51,325 nucleotides of DNA from an uncultured Saprospiraceae bacterium (GCA_937959115.1 CALGAW010000016.1:1-51325), one strand, 5' to 3'; counted from the stretch's first letter, positions 27,754-37,122 are shown. Notes: a model not told the origin generated them from the letters alone. Made by a program: numbers and translations.

Positions 27754-28225
27754 TTTTCATTTTTTTGGTATAAACAATTTATATTAAGTGTAAATCACTG
27801 ATAGAGAATTGTTTTTAAATGTAAATTTAATAATAAGTTAGTTTTTTTTCAACTGATGTAAATCAAATTGTATCATGGTATATTCCATTGTTTAAGCAAA
27901 ACCTCGTTGTTTTCTTAGGTGGTTGGGATGAAACAGTATCATTTTATATTTGTATAAAATGAATAGTTAGTTTTTGATGAAGTATAGATTGAATTGAATA
28001 ACTGATGATTGAGTAATGTCATTTTTGTATCTATCCGTTGAACGAACAAATTGTTACATGGGAGTGCTAAAAAAATCCATTTAATGCGATTTTTAGGCGC
28101 ATTACGGTTGGAAAATAAAGAGGATCAAACTTGTTCGAAGTTCCTTGTTTAAATCAATTTCGTCGAAAAAATAAAAAACTCTGTCGATTCTTAAACAAAA
28201 CCCTCTATTTGTAGAACAAATTCGT
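27754..28225. other. Divergent intergenic region, no gene seen
   Basis: A 472-bp AT-rich stretch between a minus-strand T9SS cargo gene and plus-strand secDF. All frames are broken. It should hold the promoters of both; only the secDF -7 element at 28226 was recognised. No further repeat or RNA structure was apparent. Confidence 0.5.
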
Positions 28226-28233
28226 TATATTTG
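28226..28233 (+). promoter_or_regulatory. Candidate -7 element (TATATTTG) for secDF
   Basis: TATATTTG fits TAnnTTTG and is followed by GCACTC. It lies 63 bp before the secDF ATG. A TTG lies upstream but only 14 bp away, so the -33 half is not at the standard spacing. Confidence 0.5.
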
Positions 28234-28296
28234 CACTCATTTTTCGAAAAAAACTTCGGAAACAATTCAAATTAAACAAATAATTAATTTTACCTC

Positions 28297-31200
28297 ATGG
28301 AAGGAAAAGGTTTAGTAAAGTTCTTTTTAGTCGCTTTGTTGTTGGTCGTTATCTACCAGTTTTTATTGGTACTACCAGCTAGAACTGTTGAGAAGAACGC
28401 ATCGAATTTTGCAACGGAAACTACCGGTTCCTATGCTCCTGACAATATTAAGTGGAAAGATGCAGAAATAGATTATCTGGATTCTATCTCAAACGAAAAA
28501 GTATTGAACTTAGGTGTAAAGTCTTACACTTATGAGGAGTTGAAGAAGAACCAAATGGGCCTCGGGCTTGATTTGAAAGGTGGAATGAGTGTCGTTATGC
28601 AGGTTGACTTGGTGGATCTTGTAAAAGAGATGTCAGGCAAAAGCCAAGACAAAAATTTCCAAGCAGCAGTAAAACTTGCCAAAGAAAATCTAGCAAATGC
28701 TCAAACGGACTATATTACGTTATTCGCAGATGCTTATAAGAAAACAGCACCTGGTCAGTCACTAGCAAACATTTTTGCTACAAATCCAGATTACAGAGAT
28801 GTCATCAATATGGAATCTACTGATCAAGAAGTGATTACTGAGATCAGAAAGCAAGCAGACGAAACTGTTGTTAGAACCTACGAAAAAGTAAAACGTAGAA
28901 TTGACCAGTTTGGAACCATGCAGCCTAACATTACACTTGACCAAAGTGTTAACCGTATTATGGTAGAACTACCTGGTATCACAAATCCAGAACGTGCCAG
29001 AAAAATCCTACAGTCTACTGCAAAATTGGAATTCTACCCAGTATTCCAGTTTAGCGAAATCCAAGATCAATTGTCTGTTGCCAACAACACGCTAAAAGCA
29101 ACCATGGGTGGAGCTGATTACGTGCAGGATATTGACAGTACATTGATGACGTTTGACTCCTTAGGCGTACGAAATGATGAATTCTATATTGCTAACAAAG
29201 AAAAGTTAGACAAGCAAGCAGAAACAAACTTTGGAGAAGGACCGTTGTTTTCGTTGTTAACTCCAAATGGTGGTAATCAAGCACTAGCAGTAGCTGGTAC
29301 AGCAAATTGGAGAGATACTTCCGCGATCAATAAATTATTAGCAAGAAAGGAAGTATCAAACGTGATGCGTAAAAACGCGGTATTCCGTTGGAAAAGTAAG
29401 CCAATTAGAGATCGTGACACCCGTGAATATACCGATGACTTTGAATTGTATACCATAAATACAACCAAGCGAAAAGGCGCAATGCTTGAAGGTGATAAGA
29501 TTACAGATGCCAACGAAAACATCGATAGCCAGTCTGGTGGTGGTGGTGGTGCATACATCGTAAATCTAAAAATGAATAAAGAAGGTGCAAAAATCTGGAG
29601 AAAAATGACTTCAGAGAACCTCAAGCGGGAAGTTGCCATTCTCTTAGATGATCAAGTCGTTTCTGCTCCTACCGTTCAATCTGAAATTAAAGATGGAAAC
29701 TCTCAAATCTCAGGTGACTTTAGCGTTAGAGAAGCACAGGATCTTGCGAATGTTCTTAAAGTAGGTAAGTTACCTGCAAGGACAGAGATCATTCAAGAAG
29801 CGATTGTAGGGCCATCACTTGGTCAGGATAATATTAACAGAAGTTTGAAGGCCTTGGTCGTTGGTATTTTAATGGTACTCGCATTCATGGTTCTTTACTA
29901 TAGCACAGGTGGTATTATCTCCATCATCGCATTGATTGCAAATATCTTCTTCATACTAGGAACCCTTTCGTCACAAGCGATGGTTATGACCCTTCCGGGG
30001 ATTGCAGGTATCGTATTAACGATCGGTATGGCCGTGGATGCCAACGTAATCATATTCGAACGGATTCGAGAGGAATTGCGAGACGGCAAATCAACACTAG
30101 CTGCCATCAGAGACGGTTTCTCTGCCTCTTACTCAGCAATTATTGATGCCAACGTTACAACGATCCTAACTGCCATTGTCCTTTATGTATTTGGTGCTGG
30201 ACCAATTGTCGGTTTCGCCATTGTATTGATCTTTGGTGTTATGTTCTCTTTATTCTCTGCTGTTCTTTTAACTCGATTGATGATCGATTGGTTATCTGAC
30301 AGAGGAACGGAAGTTAAGTTCTCAACTGGATTTTCTAAGAGCGCGTTTGCCAACTCTAATATCGATTTTATCGGTAAGAGTAAAATGGCGCTGATGGGAT
30401 CTGGAATCTTTATCCTACTAGGAATTGGTTCAATTCTCACTCAAGGGTTTGACCTAGGGGTTGACTTTACAGGAGGACGCTCTTATACCATTAAATTAGA
30501 CGAATCAATCAACTTTGATAAACTAAGAAATGACTTAACACCAGTATTCGGAAACGAAACACCATTAGTTAAGCAGTTTGATGCTTCTAACCAAGCAGAG
30601 ATCACAACAAGTTATAGAATTGATGAGTCAGGTGAAAATGTGGATTCAGAAGTACTAGCAGCATTGTTAGGTGGGGTGAATACTTACGCGGGTAAGAATT
30701 ATACAATGGATCAGTTCTCTAAAGGAACAAGTGCGCAACCACGAGTGTTACAACGTTCAATTAAGATCGGACCTACAATTGCGGATGATATTCGATCTAG
30801 TGCGTTTTATGCGACTATCTTCGCCTTGTTAGGTATCTTCTTATATATCTTACTACGATTCCGTAAATGGCAATATGGTGTAGGTGCAGTTGCTGCCTTG
30901 TTCCATGATGTCTTGGTTGTACTTGGTATCTTCTCTTTACTATGGAAATTCTTACCGTTCTCTATTGAGATTGATCAGGCATTCATTGCGGCAATCCTTA
31001 CGGTAGTTGGATACTCGATAAATGATACAGTGGTTGTATTTGACCGTATTAGAGAGTTCTTCAATTCTTATACGAAGAAAGGAAAAGAAGAAGTCATTAA
31101 CCTTGCGGTAAACAATACCATTAGTCGTACAATCATTACATCGTTAACGACCTTCTTTGTGGTCTTAATGTTGTTTGTCTTTGGTGGTGGTTCTATCAAA

Positions 31201-31371
31201 GGTTTTGCATTTGCCTTGTTGATCGGTATCCTTGTGGGTACTTACTCCTCTGTGTTTATTGCAACACCGATTGTAAACCTACTGACATCAGAAGCAGATA
31301 TCAAGACGCCAAGTACCAGCAAGAACAAGCAAGGGAAAGGATATTCTAGAAAAGTAGTTACTGAAAAGTAA
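28297..31371 (+). CDS. secDF: Protein translocase SecD-SecF fusion
   Basis: A 1024-residue inner-membrane protein that joins SecD and SecF, as is usual in Bacteroidota. It uses the proton gradient to complete Sec-dependent export, so it serves all the secreted proteins here. The N-terminal TM segment (about 7-27) is followed by the P1 region, which holds GLGLDLKGGMSVVMQV. The SecD membrane domain has VLTIGMAVDANVIIFERI. SecF begins at about residue 690; it holds FDLGVDFTGGRS and ILTVVGYSINDTVVVFDRIRE. A basic tail ends the protein. Residues about 380-405 (DDFELYTINTTKRKG...) are the part copied at 18219-18295. A terminator follows. Confidence 0.97.
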   Translation: MEGKGLVKFFLVALLLVVIYQFLLVLPARTVEKNASNFATETTGSYAPDNIKWKDAEIDYLDSISNEKVLNLGVKSYTYEELKKNQMGLGLDLKGGMSVVMQVDLVDLVKEMSGKSQDKNFQAAVKLAKENLANAQTDYITLFADAYKKTAPGQSLANIFATNPDYRDVINMESTDQEVITEIRKQADETVVRTYEKVKRRIDQFGTMQPNITLDQSVNRIMVELPGITNPERARKILQSTAKLEFYPVFQFSEIQDQLSVANNTLKATMGGADYVQDIDSTLMTFDSLGVRNDEFYIANKEKLDKQAETNFGEGPLFSLLTPNGGNQALAVAGTANWRDTSAINKLLARKEVSNVMRKNAVFRWKSKPIRDRDTREYTDDFELYTINTTKRKGAMLEGDKITDANENIDSQSGGGGGAYIVNLKMNKEGAKIWRKMTSENLKREVAILLDDQVVSAPTVQSEIKDGNSQISGDFSVREAQDLANVLKVGKLPARTEIIQEAIVGPSLGQDNINRSLKALVVGILMVLAFMVLYYSTGGIISIIALIANIFFILGTLSSQAMVMTLPGIAGIVLTIGMAVDANVIIFERIREELRDGKSTLAAIRDGFSASYSAIIDANVTTILTAIVLYVFGAGPIVGFAIVLIFGVMFSLFSAVLLTRLMIDWLSDRGTEVKFSTGFSKSAFANSNIDFIGKSKMALMGSGIFILLGIGSILTQGFDLGVDFTGGRSYTIKLDESINFDKLRNDLTPVFGNETPLVKQFDASNQAEITTSYRIDESGENVDSEVLAALLGGVNTYAGKNYTMDQFSKGTSAQPRVLQRSIKIGPTIADDIRSSAFYATIFALLGIFLYILLRFRKWQYGVGAVAALFHDVLVVLGIFSLLWKFLPFSIEIDQAFIAAILTVVGYSINDTVVVFDRIREFFNSYTKKGKEEVINLAVNNTISRTIITSLTTFFVVLMLFVFGGGSIKGFAFALLIGILVGTYSSVFIATPIVNLLTSEADIKTPSTSKNKQGKGYSRKVVTEK

Positions 31372-31399
31372 TTCGTAAATAATAAATCAATTGTGATTG

Positions 31400-31432
31400 A
31401 AAGCTCATTCCTTTACTGGAATGGGCTTTTTT
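31400..31432 (+). terminator. Rho-independent terminator after secDF
   Basis: AAAGCTCATTCC pairs with GGAATGGGCTTT around TTTACT, with one internal T-G pair, followed by TTTT. Confidence 0.85.
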
Positions 31433-31539
31433 GTGCATAGGGCTTACGTTATGATGATCTATTCGGCATTTGGCTATTTTCGCTCCGTCTAGCGTTCAAC
31501 TTATTACTAGGAACTAAGCATTAATCACGAACTAATTAC

Positions 31540-31547
31540 TAAATTTG
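31540..31547 (+). promoter_or_regulatory. Candidate -7 element unusually close to the S4 gene start
   Basis: TAAATTTG matches TAnnTTTG but ends only 3 bp before the ATG at 31551. If it works, transcription would start at or within the first codons and the mRNA would be leaderless. It may equally be a chance match in AT-rich DNA. Confidence 0.25.
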
Positions 31548-31550
31548 TGT

Positions 31551-31781
31551 ATGAAAAAAGAGACCGTAACCTTAAAGCCTAAATCAGAATACATTGAGCT
31601 AATTAGTTTACTGAAGTTACAAGGCATAGCTCAGACCGGAGGGCATGCGAAGCTGATAGTAGAGGACGGGATCGTCCTTGTGAACGGGGAACCGGAATTG
31701 CGGAAGCGAAAAAAGCTTAGAGCAGGCGATGTCGTGGAAGTAGAAGGAACGACTATTGAGATTAAGGGGGCGGAAGCCTAG
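31551..31781 (+). CDS. RNA-binding S4-domain protein
   Basis: A 76-residue protein made of one S4 domain. The characteristic core is IELISLLKLQGIAQTGGHAK, then GIVLVNGEPELRKRKKL and GDVVEVEG. It matches the YbcJ/YaaA-like small S4 family that binds structured RNA, probably rRNA or tRNA. The start at 31551 (ATG) is preferred over the in-frame TTG at 31545. It has a close candidate -7 element and is separated from the convergent T9SS cargo gene by a hairpin. Confidence 0.9.
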   Translation: MKKETVTLKPKSEYIELISLLKLQGIAQTGGHAKLIVEDGIVLVNGEPELRKRKKLRAGDVVEVEGTTIEIKGAEA

Positions 31782-31843
31782 TATTAAGGTTATGGTTAAC
31801 CCTATTTTTAAAGTGTATTTTACCTCATTTCTCCCCAACAAAA

Positions 31844-31869
31844 AAGGCTACCTCGTCTGAAGTAGCCTT
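31844..31869 (-). terminator. Terminator between convergent genes
   Basis: AAGGCTAC (31844-31851) and GTAGCCTT (31862-31869) form a perfect 8-bp stem. On the minus strand it is followed by TTTTTG, so it mainly ends the minus-strand T9SS cargo gene, but it can also stop S4 read-through. Confidence 0.8.
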
Positions 31870-31895
31870 GATGTATCGTATTCGTTTTCCTTCAA

Positions 31896-32696
31896 CTATT
31901 CAACCGCTTTGATAAACTTAAGGGTTGCTTGAGTTCCGTCTTCACTGTTTACAGTAAGGAAATAAGAACCGTTGACAAGGCTTTTGATATTAATTTTATA
32001 GCTGTTTTCTCCTTTGATGATAGTTTTATTCTTGATTGTCTTCGGTGTTCTGCCTAGCATATCTGTAATCACTAGATCTGCGTTTTGTGAAGGCAGTAGG
32101 CTGTTGATCTCTAATGTCATGTGCTTTGAAGCAGGGTTTGGAAATAAGTTAAAGCCTAGACCAAGTCGCTCCTCTTCAATTGAAGAAGTACCGCCATTTG
32201 GGTCGAAACAAGTATAAATAGATTCTGTGTCATCAGTCGTTAGGTTTGAACCATTCATACAAGCAGCAGGCTGCAGATTCAAAGTGAAACCTGTTTGGTT
32301 GTTCGGGCAGTTAATCATATTTTTTACTTGAAAGTCAAGGGCTATTAAGCCACCCGTGCCTCCTAATATTGATTGATTTTGTGTTCCTAATAAACAATTA
32401 GTAACTGGATCATAACTCCAGGTAAACCAACTAGAAGCAGAACCAGAAATAGAAGATGCTCCATTTAAGGGCTCAATATGTAGTAAGCAGAAGGTTAATG
32501 TTACTGGATCATTCGCCCAAGCAGTATAGTCTAGTAAATTTTCAAAGTAGGAAAATTTTGCAATCCCTACAGCACCAGGATAAAGAGGTGCAGGATCAAT
32601 GTCTCCCTGTTGGACAGATGGATTATTGGTACAAACTTGTCCAAATGCAAATGAAGCGATGCAAGTAAACATTATTGAAAAAAGAATAGTTCTCAT
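31896..32696 (-). CDS. Secreted protein with T9SS type A sorting domain
   Basis: A 266-residue secreted protein. A signal peptide (MRTILFSIMFTCIASFAFGQ) precedes a ~165-residue unassigned N-terminal domain with several cysteines (e.g. VTNCLLGTQ, MINCPNNQ, PAACMNG, IYTCFDPNGG). The last ~85 residues (FNLFPNPASKHMTLEINS ... NGSYFLTVNSEDG) are a T9SS type A sorting domain, so it should be exported across the outer membrane. Function unknown. The gene converges on the S4 gene with a terminator between. Confidence 0.88.
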   Translation of the reverse strand: MRTILFSIMFTCIASFAFGQVCTNNPSVQQGDIDPAPLYPGAVGIAKFSYFENLLDYTAWANDPVTLTFCLLHIEPLNGASSISGSASSWFTWSYDPVTNCLLGTQNQSILGGTGGLIALDFQVKNMINCPNNQTGFTLNLQPAACMNGSNLTTDDTESIYTCFDPNGGTSSIEEERLGLGFNLFPNPASKHMTLEINSLLPSQNADLVITDMLGRTPKTIKNKTIIKGENSYKINIKSLVNGSYFLTVNSEDGTQATLKFIKAVE

Positions 32697-33212
32697 GTTA
32701 GTTCTAGATTTTGTTTAGTAAAGATGATGTATCGCATCGTTATACGAAAGAATGGAATTAAAGATAATAAAAAACCGATTTTATTTTCATTATTCTAGAA
32801 ATATTAATCCTTTATACCAAAAACAAGCCTGACGGGAGTCTGTTTTTTAGCTCATCCAACGTTTTATGGACTAGATTTTTTGGTTTGTTTTCGAGCGAAT
32901 GACTATTATATTGTAAGTGTAATTAGTTTTGGAGCAACTGAATTATAAGAATTGAAGATTATACACAACTGTTCTCTTGAGGATTAAATTGTAAATTGAC
33001 GTTGTGTATGGCTACTAGAACGACCGAAAGTTGCTAATAATTAAGTTATTAGCACACTATTTAAACTTGGAAAATTGAAGGAAGATTAAACCTTAACAAA
33101 ATTAGACCTTATACAATAAATTATTGCCTTTCAAGTTTTGATATAATTTATTAATTTTATGCCTATATTGCCAGAAGCAATACTTTATAGAACAACAAAA
33201 GTAAATTAGAAT
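32697..33212. other. Intergenic region with two hairpins, no gene seen
   Basis: A 516-bp AT-rich gap. AAAAACA (32819-32825) can pair with TGTTTTT (32841-32847). A perfect palindrome, GCTAATAA-TTAAG-TTATTAGC, lies at 33033-33053, 160 bp before the acyl-CoA dehydrogenase ATG; an operator is possible. No exact TAnnTTTG element was found near the gene start. Confidence 0.4.
33033..33053. repeat. Perfect palindrome upstream of the acyl-CoA dehydrogenase gene
   Basis: GCTAATAA and TTATTAGC form an 8-bp perfect inverted repeat with a 5-base centre. The size and symmetry would suit a dimeric repressor, for example of TetR/FadR type, which often control fatty-acid genes. No regulator gene is adjacent, so this is a guess. 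Confidence 0.3.
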
Positions 33213-34358
33213 ATGGATATGATGATGGAGGTTGAAAACCTTAAAATGATCGAAACCAGTGCAAAGGATTTTGCGGAATTGCACATACGTCCTTATGTTA
33301 TGGAATGGGACGAGAGCCAACACTTCCCAGTTGACCTGTTTAAGAAAATGGGAGCGCAAGGCTTTATGGGCGTTTTGGTGCCAGAAGAATATGGTGGTTC
33401 AGGGCTCGGTTATCAGGAATACATCTCAGTCATTGTTGAAATCTCTAAAGTTTGCAGTTCTATTGGCTTATCAGTGGCAGCACACAACTCTTTATGCACT
33501 GGACACATCCTACAATTTGGGAATGAAGAGCAAAAACGCAAATACCTGCCCAAACTGGCCTCTGCAGAGTACATTGGTGCCTGGGGGTTGACAGAAGCAA
33601 ATACAGGCAGTGATGCTGGTCGAATGCAGTGCGTAGCGGAAAAAGATGGTGACTATTATGTGATCAACGGAACAAAGAACTGGATTACGCATGGTAAGTC
33701 AGGTGATGTGGCAGTTGTGATCGTACGAACTGGTGAACTATTAGATAGCCACGGGATGACAGCTTTTGTTGTAGAACGAGGCACGCCTGGCTTTTCAGCG
33801 GGTAAAAAGGAGAACAAACTAGGTATGAGAGCCTCAGAAACGGCTGAAATGGTGTTTGAGAACTGCAGAATACACAAAAGTCAGATGCTAGGAAGTGAAG
33901 GAGAAGGCTTCGTACAAGCCATGAAGATTCTTGACGGTGGTCGGATTTCAATTGCGGCGCTTTCACTAGGTATTGCCAAAGGATCTTACGAGGCATCTGT
34001 ACAATACGCGAAGCAACGTGAACAATTCGGTAAACCAATTTCACAGTTTCAGGCGATTGCTTTTAAGCTTGCCGATATGGCGACTAAAATCGAAGCAGCC
34101 GAATTACTCTGCCGTCAGGCAGCCTTCTTGAAAAATAACCACAAGAAAGTAACCACTGAATCGGCAATGGCTAAATACTATGCATCAGAGATCTGTGTAG
34201 AAATTGCGACAGATGCCATTCAAATTCATGGTGGATATGGCTATACCAAGGAGTTTCCAGTAGAGAAGTTCTTTAGAGATTCTAAGCTTTGTACGATCGG
34301 AGAGGGCACGAGTGAAATTCAAAAATTAGTGATTTCTAGGAATATATTGAAGGATTAA
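33213..34358 (+). CDS. Acyl-CoA dehydrogenase (short/branched-chain type)
   Basis: A 381-residue FAD enzyme that introduces the alpha-beta double bond in acyl-CoA, in fatty-acid or branched-chain amino-acid catabolism. Conserved motifs: GAWGLTEANTGSDAGRM (FAD/substrate loop), NGTKNWITHG, AKQREQFGKPISQFQAI, and near the end IHGGYGYTKEFPVEKFFRD then GEGTSEIQ. The Glu of GEGT is the catalytic base position in the straight short/medium-chain branch. Length is typical. Three ATGs occur at 33213, 33219 and 33222; the first is taken. Chain-length preference cannot be read from sequence. Confidence 0.93.
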   Translation: MDMMMEVENLKMIETSAKDFAELHIRPYVMEWDESQHFPVDLFKKMGAQGFMGVLVPEEYGGSGLGYQEYISVIVEISKVCSSIGLSVAAHNSLCTGHILQFGNEEQKRKYLPKLASAEYIGAWGLTEANTGSDAGRMQCVAEKDGDYYVINGTKNWITHGKSGDVAVVIVRTGELLDSHGMTAFVVERGTPGFSAGKKENKLGMRASETAEMVFENCRIHKSQMLGSEGEGFVQAMKILDGGRISIAALSLGIAKGSYEASVQYAKQREQFGKPISQFQAIAFKLADMATKIEAAELLCRQAAFLKNNHKKVTTESAMAKYYASEICVEIATDAIQIHGGYGYTKEFPVEKFFRDSKLCTIGEGTSEIQKLVISRNILKD

Positions 34359-34395
34359 TTCCTTCTTCGGTGCATTTTTTCTGGTTTTGCTTCCT

Positions 34396-34410
34396 AGGTC
34401 TTCAAGACCT
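34396..34410. repeat. Palindrome of a Bacteroidota intergenic repeat type
   Basis: AGGTCTT-C-AAGACCT is a perfect 7-bp palindrome, flanked by CCT and CTTAGG that extend it imperfectly. Similar AAGAGGTCTTGAAGACCT elements are dispersed between genes in several Bacteroidota. It lies just past the acyl-CoA dehydrogenase stop and may also act as a terminator, though no T run follows. The rest of 34359-34666 shows no gene. Confidence 0.4.
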
Positions 34411-34666
34411 CTTAGGTTCGTTCACTATTTGTTAGTTTACGGATTATACTAAGAGTTCGGGGTGAGTTGTGGGGTTCTGAAGCCTGAAATGTCTGTCGAA
34501 CCGGTGAGGTTGTGGCAAGAAACTGAATCATCCTTTTTCAAAAGCTTTCATCTTAATGTAAACATCTTGGATCTACCATCTTTAAAGTCGATATGTATCA
34601 GCTAGATAGATATAGAGGCCAAGTAGTAGGTGCAAGTGCTTTGTGATTGCTCAATTCGAACGAGTT

Positions 34667-35044
34667 TTATTTTTTTTCTTTGCGTAAAATTTTCTCCATT
34701 TTACGACCTTTTGCCAATTCATCAATCAGCTTTTCCAGTTGCCTACATTTCTTGTATACTTCGAATTCATCTTCTATTTCTTCAATTCGATAACCACAAA
34801 CAACACCTTTGATCATATGTGCATTTTTATGCATTTTGGCTTTTTCAAAAAACGTTTTAAACGTTACTTTCTCTTCAATAAGTGTTTGTACTTTAGCTTC
34901 GTCAAAACCAGTTAACCACTCTATTACTTGATGGAACTCTTCTTTTGTTCTGCCGTTCTTCTCCAGTCTATTCCAATAAAGTGGATAAATTGATGCAAAG
35001 ATCATATTGCCAACTTTTTCATTTTTTTCAGCCGTAACTTTCAT
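34667..35044 (-). CDS. DUF2200-family protein
   Basis: A 125-residue cytoplasmic protein that matches DUF2200 along its whole length: IFASIYPLYWNRLEKNGRTK, EFHQVIEWLTGFDE, then MIKGVVCGYRIEEIED and LEKLIDELAKGRKMEKILR. The family is widespread, small and helical, with no known function. The C-terminus is strongly basic (KILRKEKK), which might point to nucleic-acid contact; this is inference. It stands alone between two gaps of about 300 bp. Confidence 0.9.
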   Translation of the reverse strand: MKVTAEKNEKVGNMIFASIYPLYWNRLEKNGRTKEEFHQVIEWLTGFDEAKVQTLIEEKVTFKTFFEKAKMHKNAHMIKGVVCGYRIEEIEDEFEVYKKCRQLEKLIDELAKGRKMEKILRKEKK

Positions 35045-35334
35045 TGTTCTGATTTTAAATTGATGATAACGTTGTTAAACATGGATACATTCCTCGAGTA
35101 AAGATAAGAACTTGAGATCGTTTGAAGACTAAGCTTCTTAAAAAATACTAAACTTTTCTTGAAAGACGAGGGTTGTTTTTATTAGGTTTCTTTTACAATT
35201 GATCCAATCACATTACGTTCAATTTGAGGACGTTAGTTCTGAACAATTAGCTTTTCAGTTACACGATCATTTCCTTTTCTAGTGGTTAAGATGTGCGTTA
35301 CTGCATTTGGCATGACTGGAAGAAACGTAGTTTG

Positions 35335-35757
35335 TCAATTTTCATTATCTAGAGAATTACGTGTCAATTTATCACTAAAGTCGTTATTGTTTTTTATCTG
35401 TGCCAGTGCGATTGATTGACTAATTGCCATTAAAAATACGATTATTGCAACAATGGTTATCAGATTATTTCCTGTGTTTGAAATATTAAAAGGCTTAAGT
35501 ATCAACAAAATTGCACTACCAACTACCCAAATAAAATCTTGTATAACTATCCATTGCACTGCCAAGCGTCTTTGTTTTTTGACTTCATAAAGAATAGTTA
35601 AAGCAAAAAAGATTAAACCTATCCCAATCATCCAAAATATATAATTTTGTTCAATACCGAATAAATTGGCAATTGATTTGTGAAATACTATTAGTCCAAG
35701 ACCCGAAATCCCTGAGAAAAGGAAGTTAATACCAAGTGCTTTTTGTAATCTGTTCAT
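35335..35757 (-). CDS. Four-helix membrane protein, unknown function
   Basis: A 140-residue integral membrane protein with four predicted TM segments (about 8-27, 39-57, 67-86 and 97-116). A short polar tail follows (IKNNNDFSDKL). No known motif beyond hydrophobicity. It lies divergent from the AraC-type regulator gene across an 85-bp gap, so it is the natural candidate target of that regulator. A possible minus-strand -7 element TATTTTTG (35780-35787) sits in that gap. Confidence 0.75.
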   Translation of the reverse strand: MNRLQKALGINFLFSGISGLGLIVFHKSIANLFGIEQNYIFWMIGIGLIFFALTILYEVKKQRRLAVQWIVIQDFIWVVGSAILLILKPFNISNTGNNLITIVAIIVFLMAISQSIALAQIKNNNDFSDKLTRNSLDNEN

Positions 35758-35842
35758 AAGTTCATTATTTAATTTACTGCAAAAATAAGTTGAAATAAAC
35801 GTTGGTTATTGATATTTTACGCCAACTTTTGCACTCTATTTT

Positions 35843-36808
35843 ATGAAAATATCAGCACCACATATTGCCAACTTATTTGACTATTGCACTTATCATGGGA
35901 TTAGTGAACTTGAATTAAGAACAAATTTAAAAGTGAGTGATTTGGATGTTTGTATACCTGAAAATACAATTGACAAATCAGAATTTTTAACTGTTTTTAA
36001 AATTGTGGTTGAAAAAACAAAAAATACGCACTTTGGTTTGTGTTATGGCTGTTATTTGAATCTTAAGGCTTTAGGATTTATTGCCGCGTTATCTTTGAAT
36101 ACTTCAAGTATAGAACAAGCGGTATTTTTTTTGCAAGAGTATCTAAAAACTACTTTTCCAATAGTAACGCTATCGGCAAAAGAAAGTGATGGTGTTTATG
36201 AATTAAAGTTGGATTGTTCTATTGAGGATACAACCTTAAAAGACCATCTTTTAGATACTGTTTTTTGTTTTATTTATAGGGAATTGAGGTTAATGTTAAG
36301 TAATGAATTTTTACCAAAATTACAATTACCTTACCTTGATTTGATAGAATATTCTAACCTTTTAAATTCAGAAATTGTAAGTGGAAAAACACATTTAATA
36401 CAAATAAAAAGTGAAGTTTTAGGTTCTGAACTTAACGAGAAACGTGTTAAAGAAATTGAATTATTATTACCACAGTTTATGAAGATGTATGATCATAAAA
36501 ATTACAGTGCTTTTTCTTTGCAAATGAGGAATATGATTTTGAGTATGTGCTCTCCTGAAATTCCAACATTTGAACAGGTTTCAAAGCAATTTCCTTTAAG
36601 TAACCGAACGATACAGAGAAAACTTAGAAAAGAAGGACAATCATTTAGAAAAATTTCTGATGCTATCAAAAGAGAACTTTCCTTTTATTTAGCAAAAGAG
36701 AAGCAAATTAAAACACAAGATATTGCCTATATTCTAGGATATTCAGAACCAAGTGCTTATTTACACGCAGTCAAACGATGGGGACTGATGTTGAGTTATG
36801 ACCCCTAA
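35843..36808 (+). CDS. AraC-family transcriptional regulator
   Basis: A 321-residue regulator. The N-terminal ~200 residues (ELELRTNLKVSDLD ... KTKNTHFGLCYGCYLNLKALG) are of the arabinose-binding/OruR type found in AraC_binding_2-like regulators. The C-terminal ~85 residues form the paired AraC helix-turn-helix DNA-binding domain: FEQVSKQFPLSNRTIQRKL and IKTQDIAYILGYSEPSAYLH. The usual ending F-x-R-W-x-G-x-x-P-S-x-Y-R is replaced here by VKRWGLMLSYDP, so the tail is short. It is divergent from a membrane-protein gene it may control. Inducer unknown. A hairpin follows its stop. Confidence 0.9.
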   Translation: MKISAPHIANLFDYCTYHGISELELRTNLKVSDLDVCIPENTIDKSEFLTVFKIVVEKTKNTHFGLCYGCYLNLKALGFIAALSLNTSSIEQAVFFLQEYLKTTFPIVTLSAKESDGVYELKLDCSIEDTTLKDHLLDTVFCFIYRELRLMLSNEFLPKLQLPYLDLIEYSNLLNSEIVSGKTHLIQIKSEVLGSELNEKRVKEIELLLPQFMKMYDHKNYSAFSLQMRNMILSMCSPEIPTFEQVSKQFPLSNRTIQRKLRKEGQSFRKISDAIKRELSFYLAKEKQIKTQDIAYILGYSEPSAYLHAVKRWGLMLSYDP

Positions 36809-36814
36809 CATTGG

Positions 36815-36836
36815 CTTGTATACTGCCGTATACGAG
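36815..36836. repeat. Hairpin after the AraC gene
   Basis: GTATAC-TGCC-GTATAC with flanking CT...AG gives an 8-9-bp stem 7 bases past the stop. There is no T run. The surrounding ACCCCTAACATTGGC and GGCCCGCACG recall dispersed Bacteroidota intergenic repeats. Confidence 0.4.
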
Positions 36837-36857
36837 GCCCGCACGTACTCCTTTTAT

Positions 36858-37019
36858 TTAAAATCCTAGTAAGTTTTCCTTATCCAGCTCTTCTCCTTCA
36901 TAAACATTTCCATACCATTCATAGAAAGGATAATTTGCATTGTCGTGTTTATATTCATTTTTACAGTATGGTTTATCTTCGTTTACCTGTGTAATTTGAC
37001 CAATTATTAGATGTAGGAA
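36858..37019 (-). pseudogene. C-terminal remnant of an unknown gene
   Basis: A 53-residue minus-strand frame with no start codon, bounded upstream by a stop at 37020-37022. It reads ITQVNEDKPYCKNEYKHDN, then YPFYEWYGNVYEGEELD and LLGF. The composition is clearly protein-like (aromatic, charged), so it looks like the tail of a lost gene rather than chance. No family recognised. Confidence 0.4.
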
Positions 37020-37023
37020 TTAG

Positions 37024-37122
37024 AAGGTAAAAAACAAGGATTTTGTTGCCGAACCATTCAAAAACAACTTTACTCTAAAATATGACAAAAATTATCAATT
37101 TGAAATTTATACTTCGGATTAA
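37024..37122 (+). pseudogene. Short C-terminal gene remnant
   Basis: A 32-residue plus-strand frame without a start (bounded by a TAG at 37021), reading DFVAEPFKNNFTLKYDKNYQ to a TAA at 37120. It abuts the minus-strand remnant, which suggests two broken genes joined here. A GATTAAA/TTTAATC hairpin (37117-37136) overlaps its stop. The remaining 36809-37261 gap holds no other gene. Confidence 0.3.

Noticed and set aside
36815-36836. Second attC site after the AraC gene
   Set aside because: It has a good stem but no GTTRRRY box on the right, so the integron layout is incomplete.
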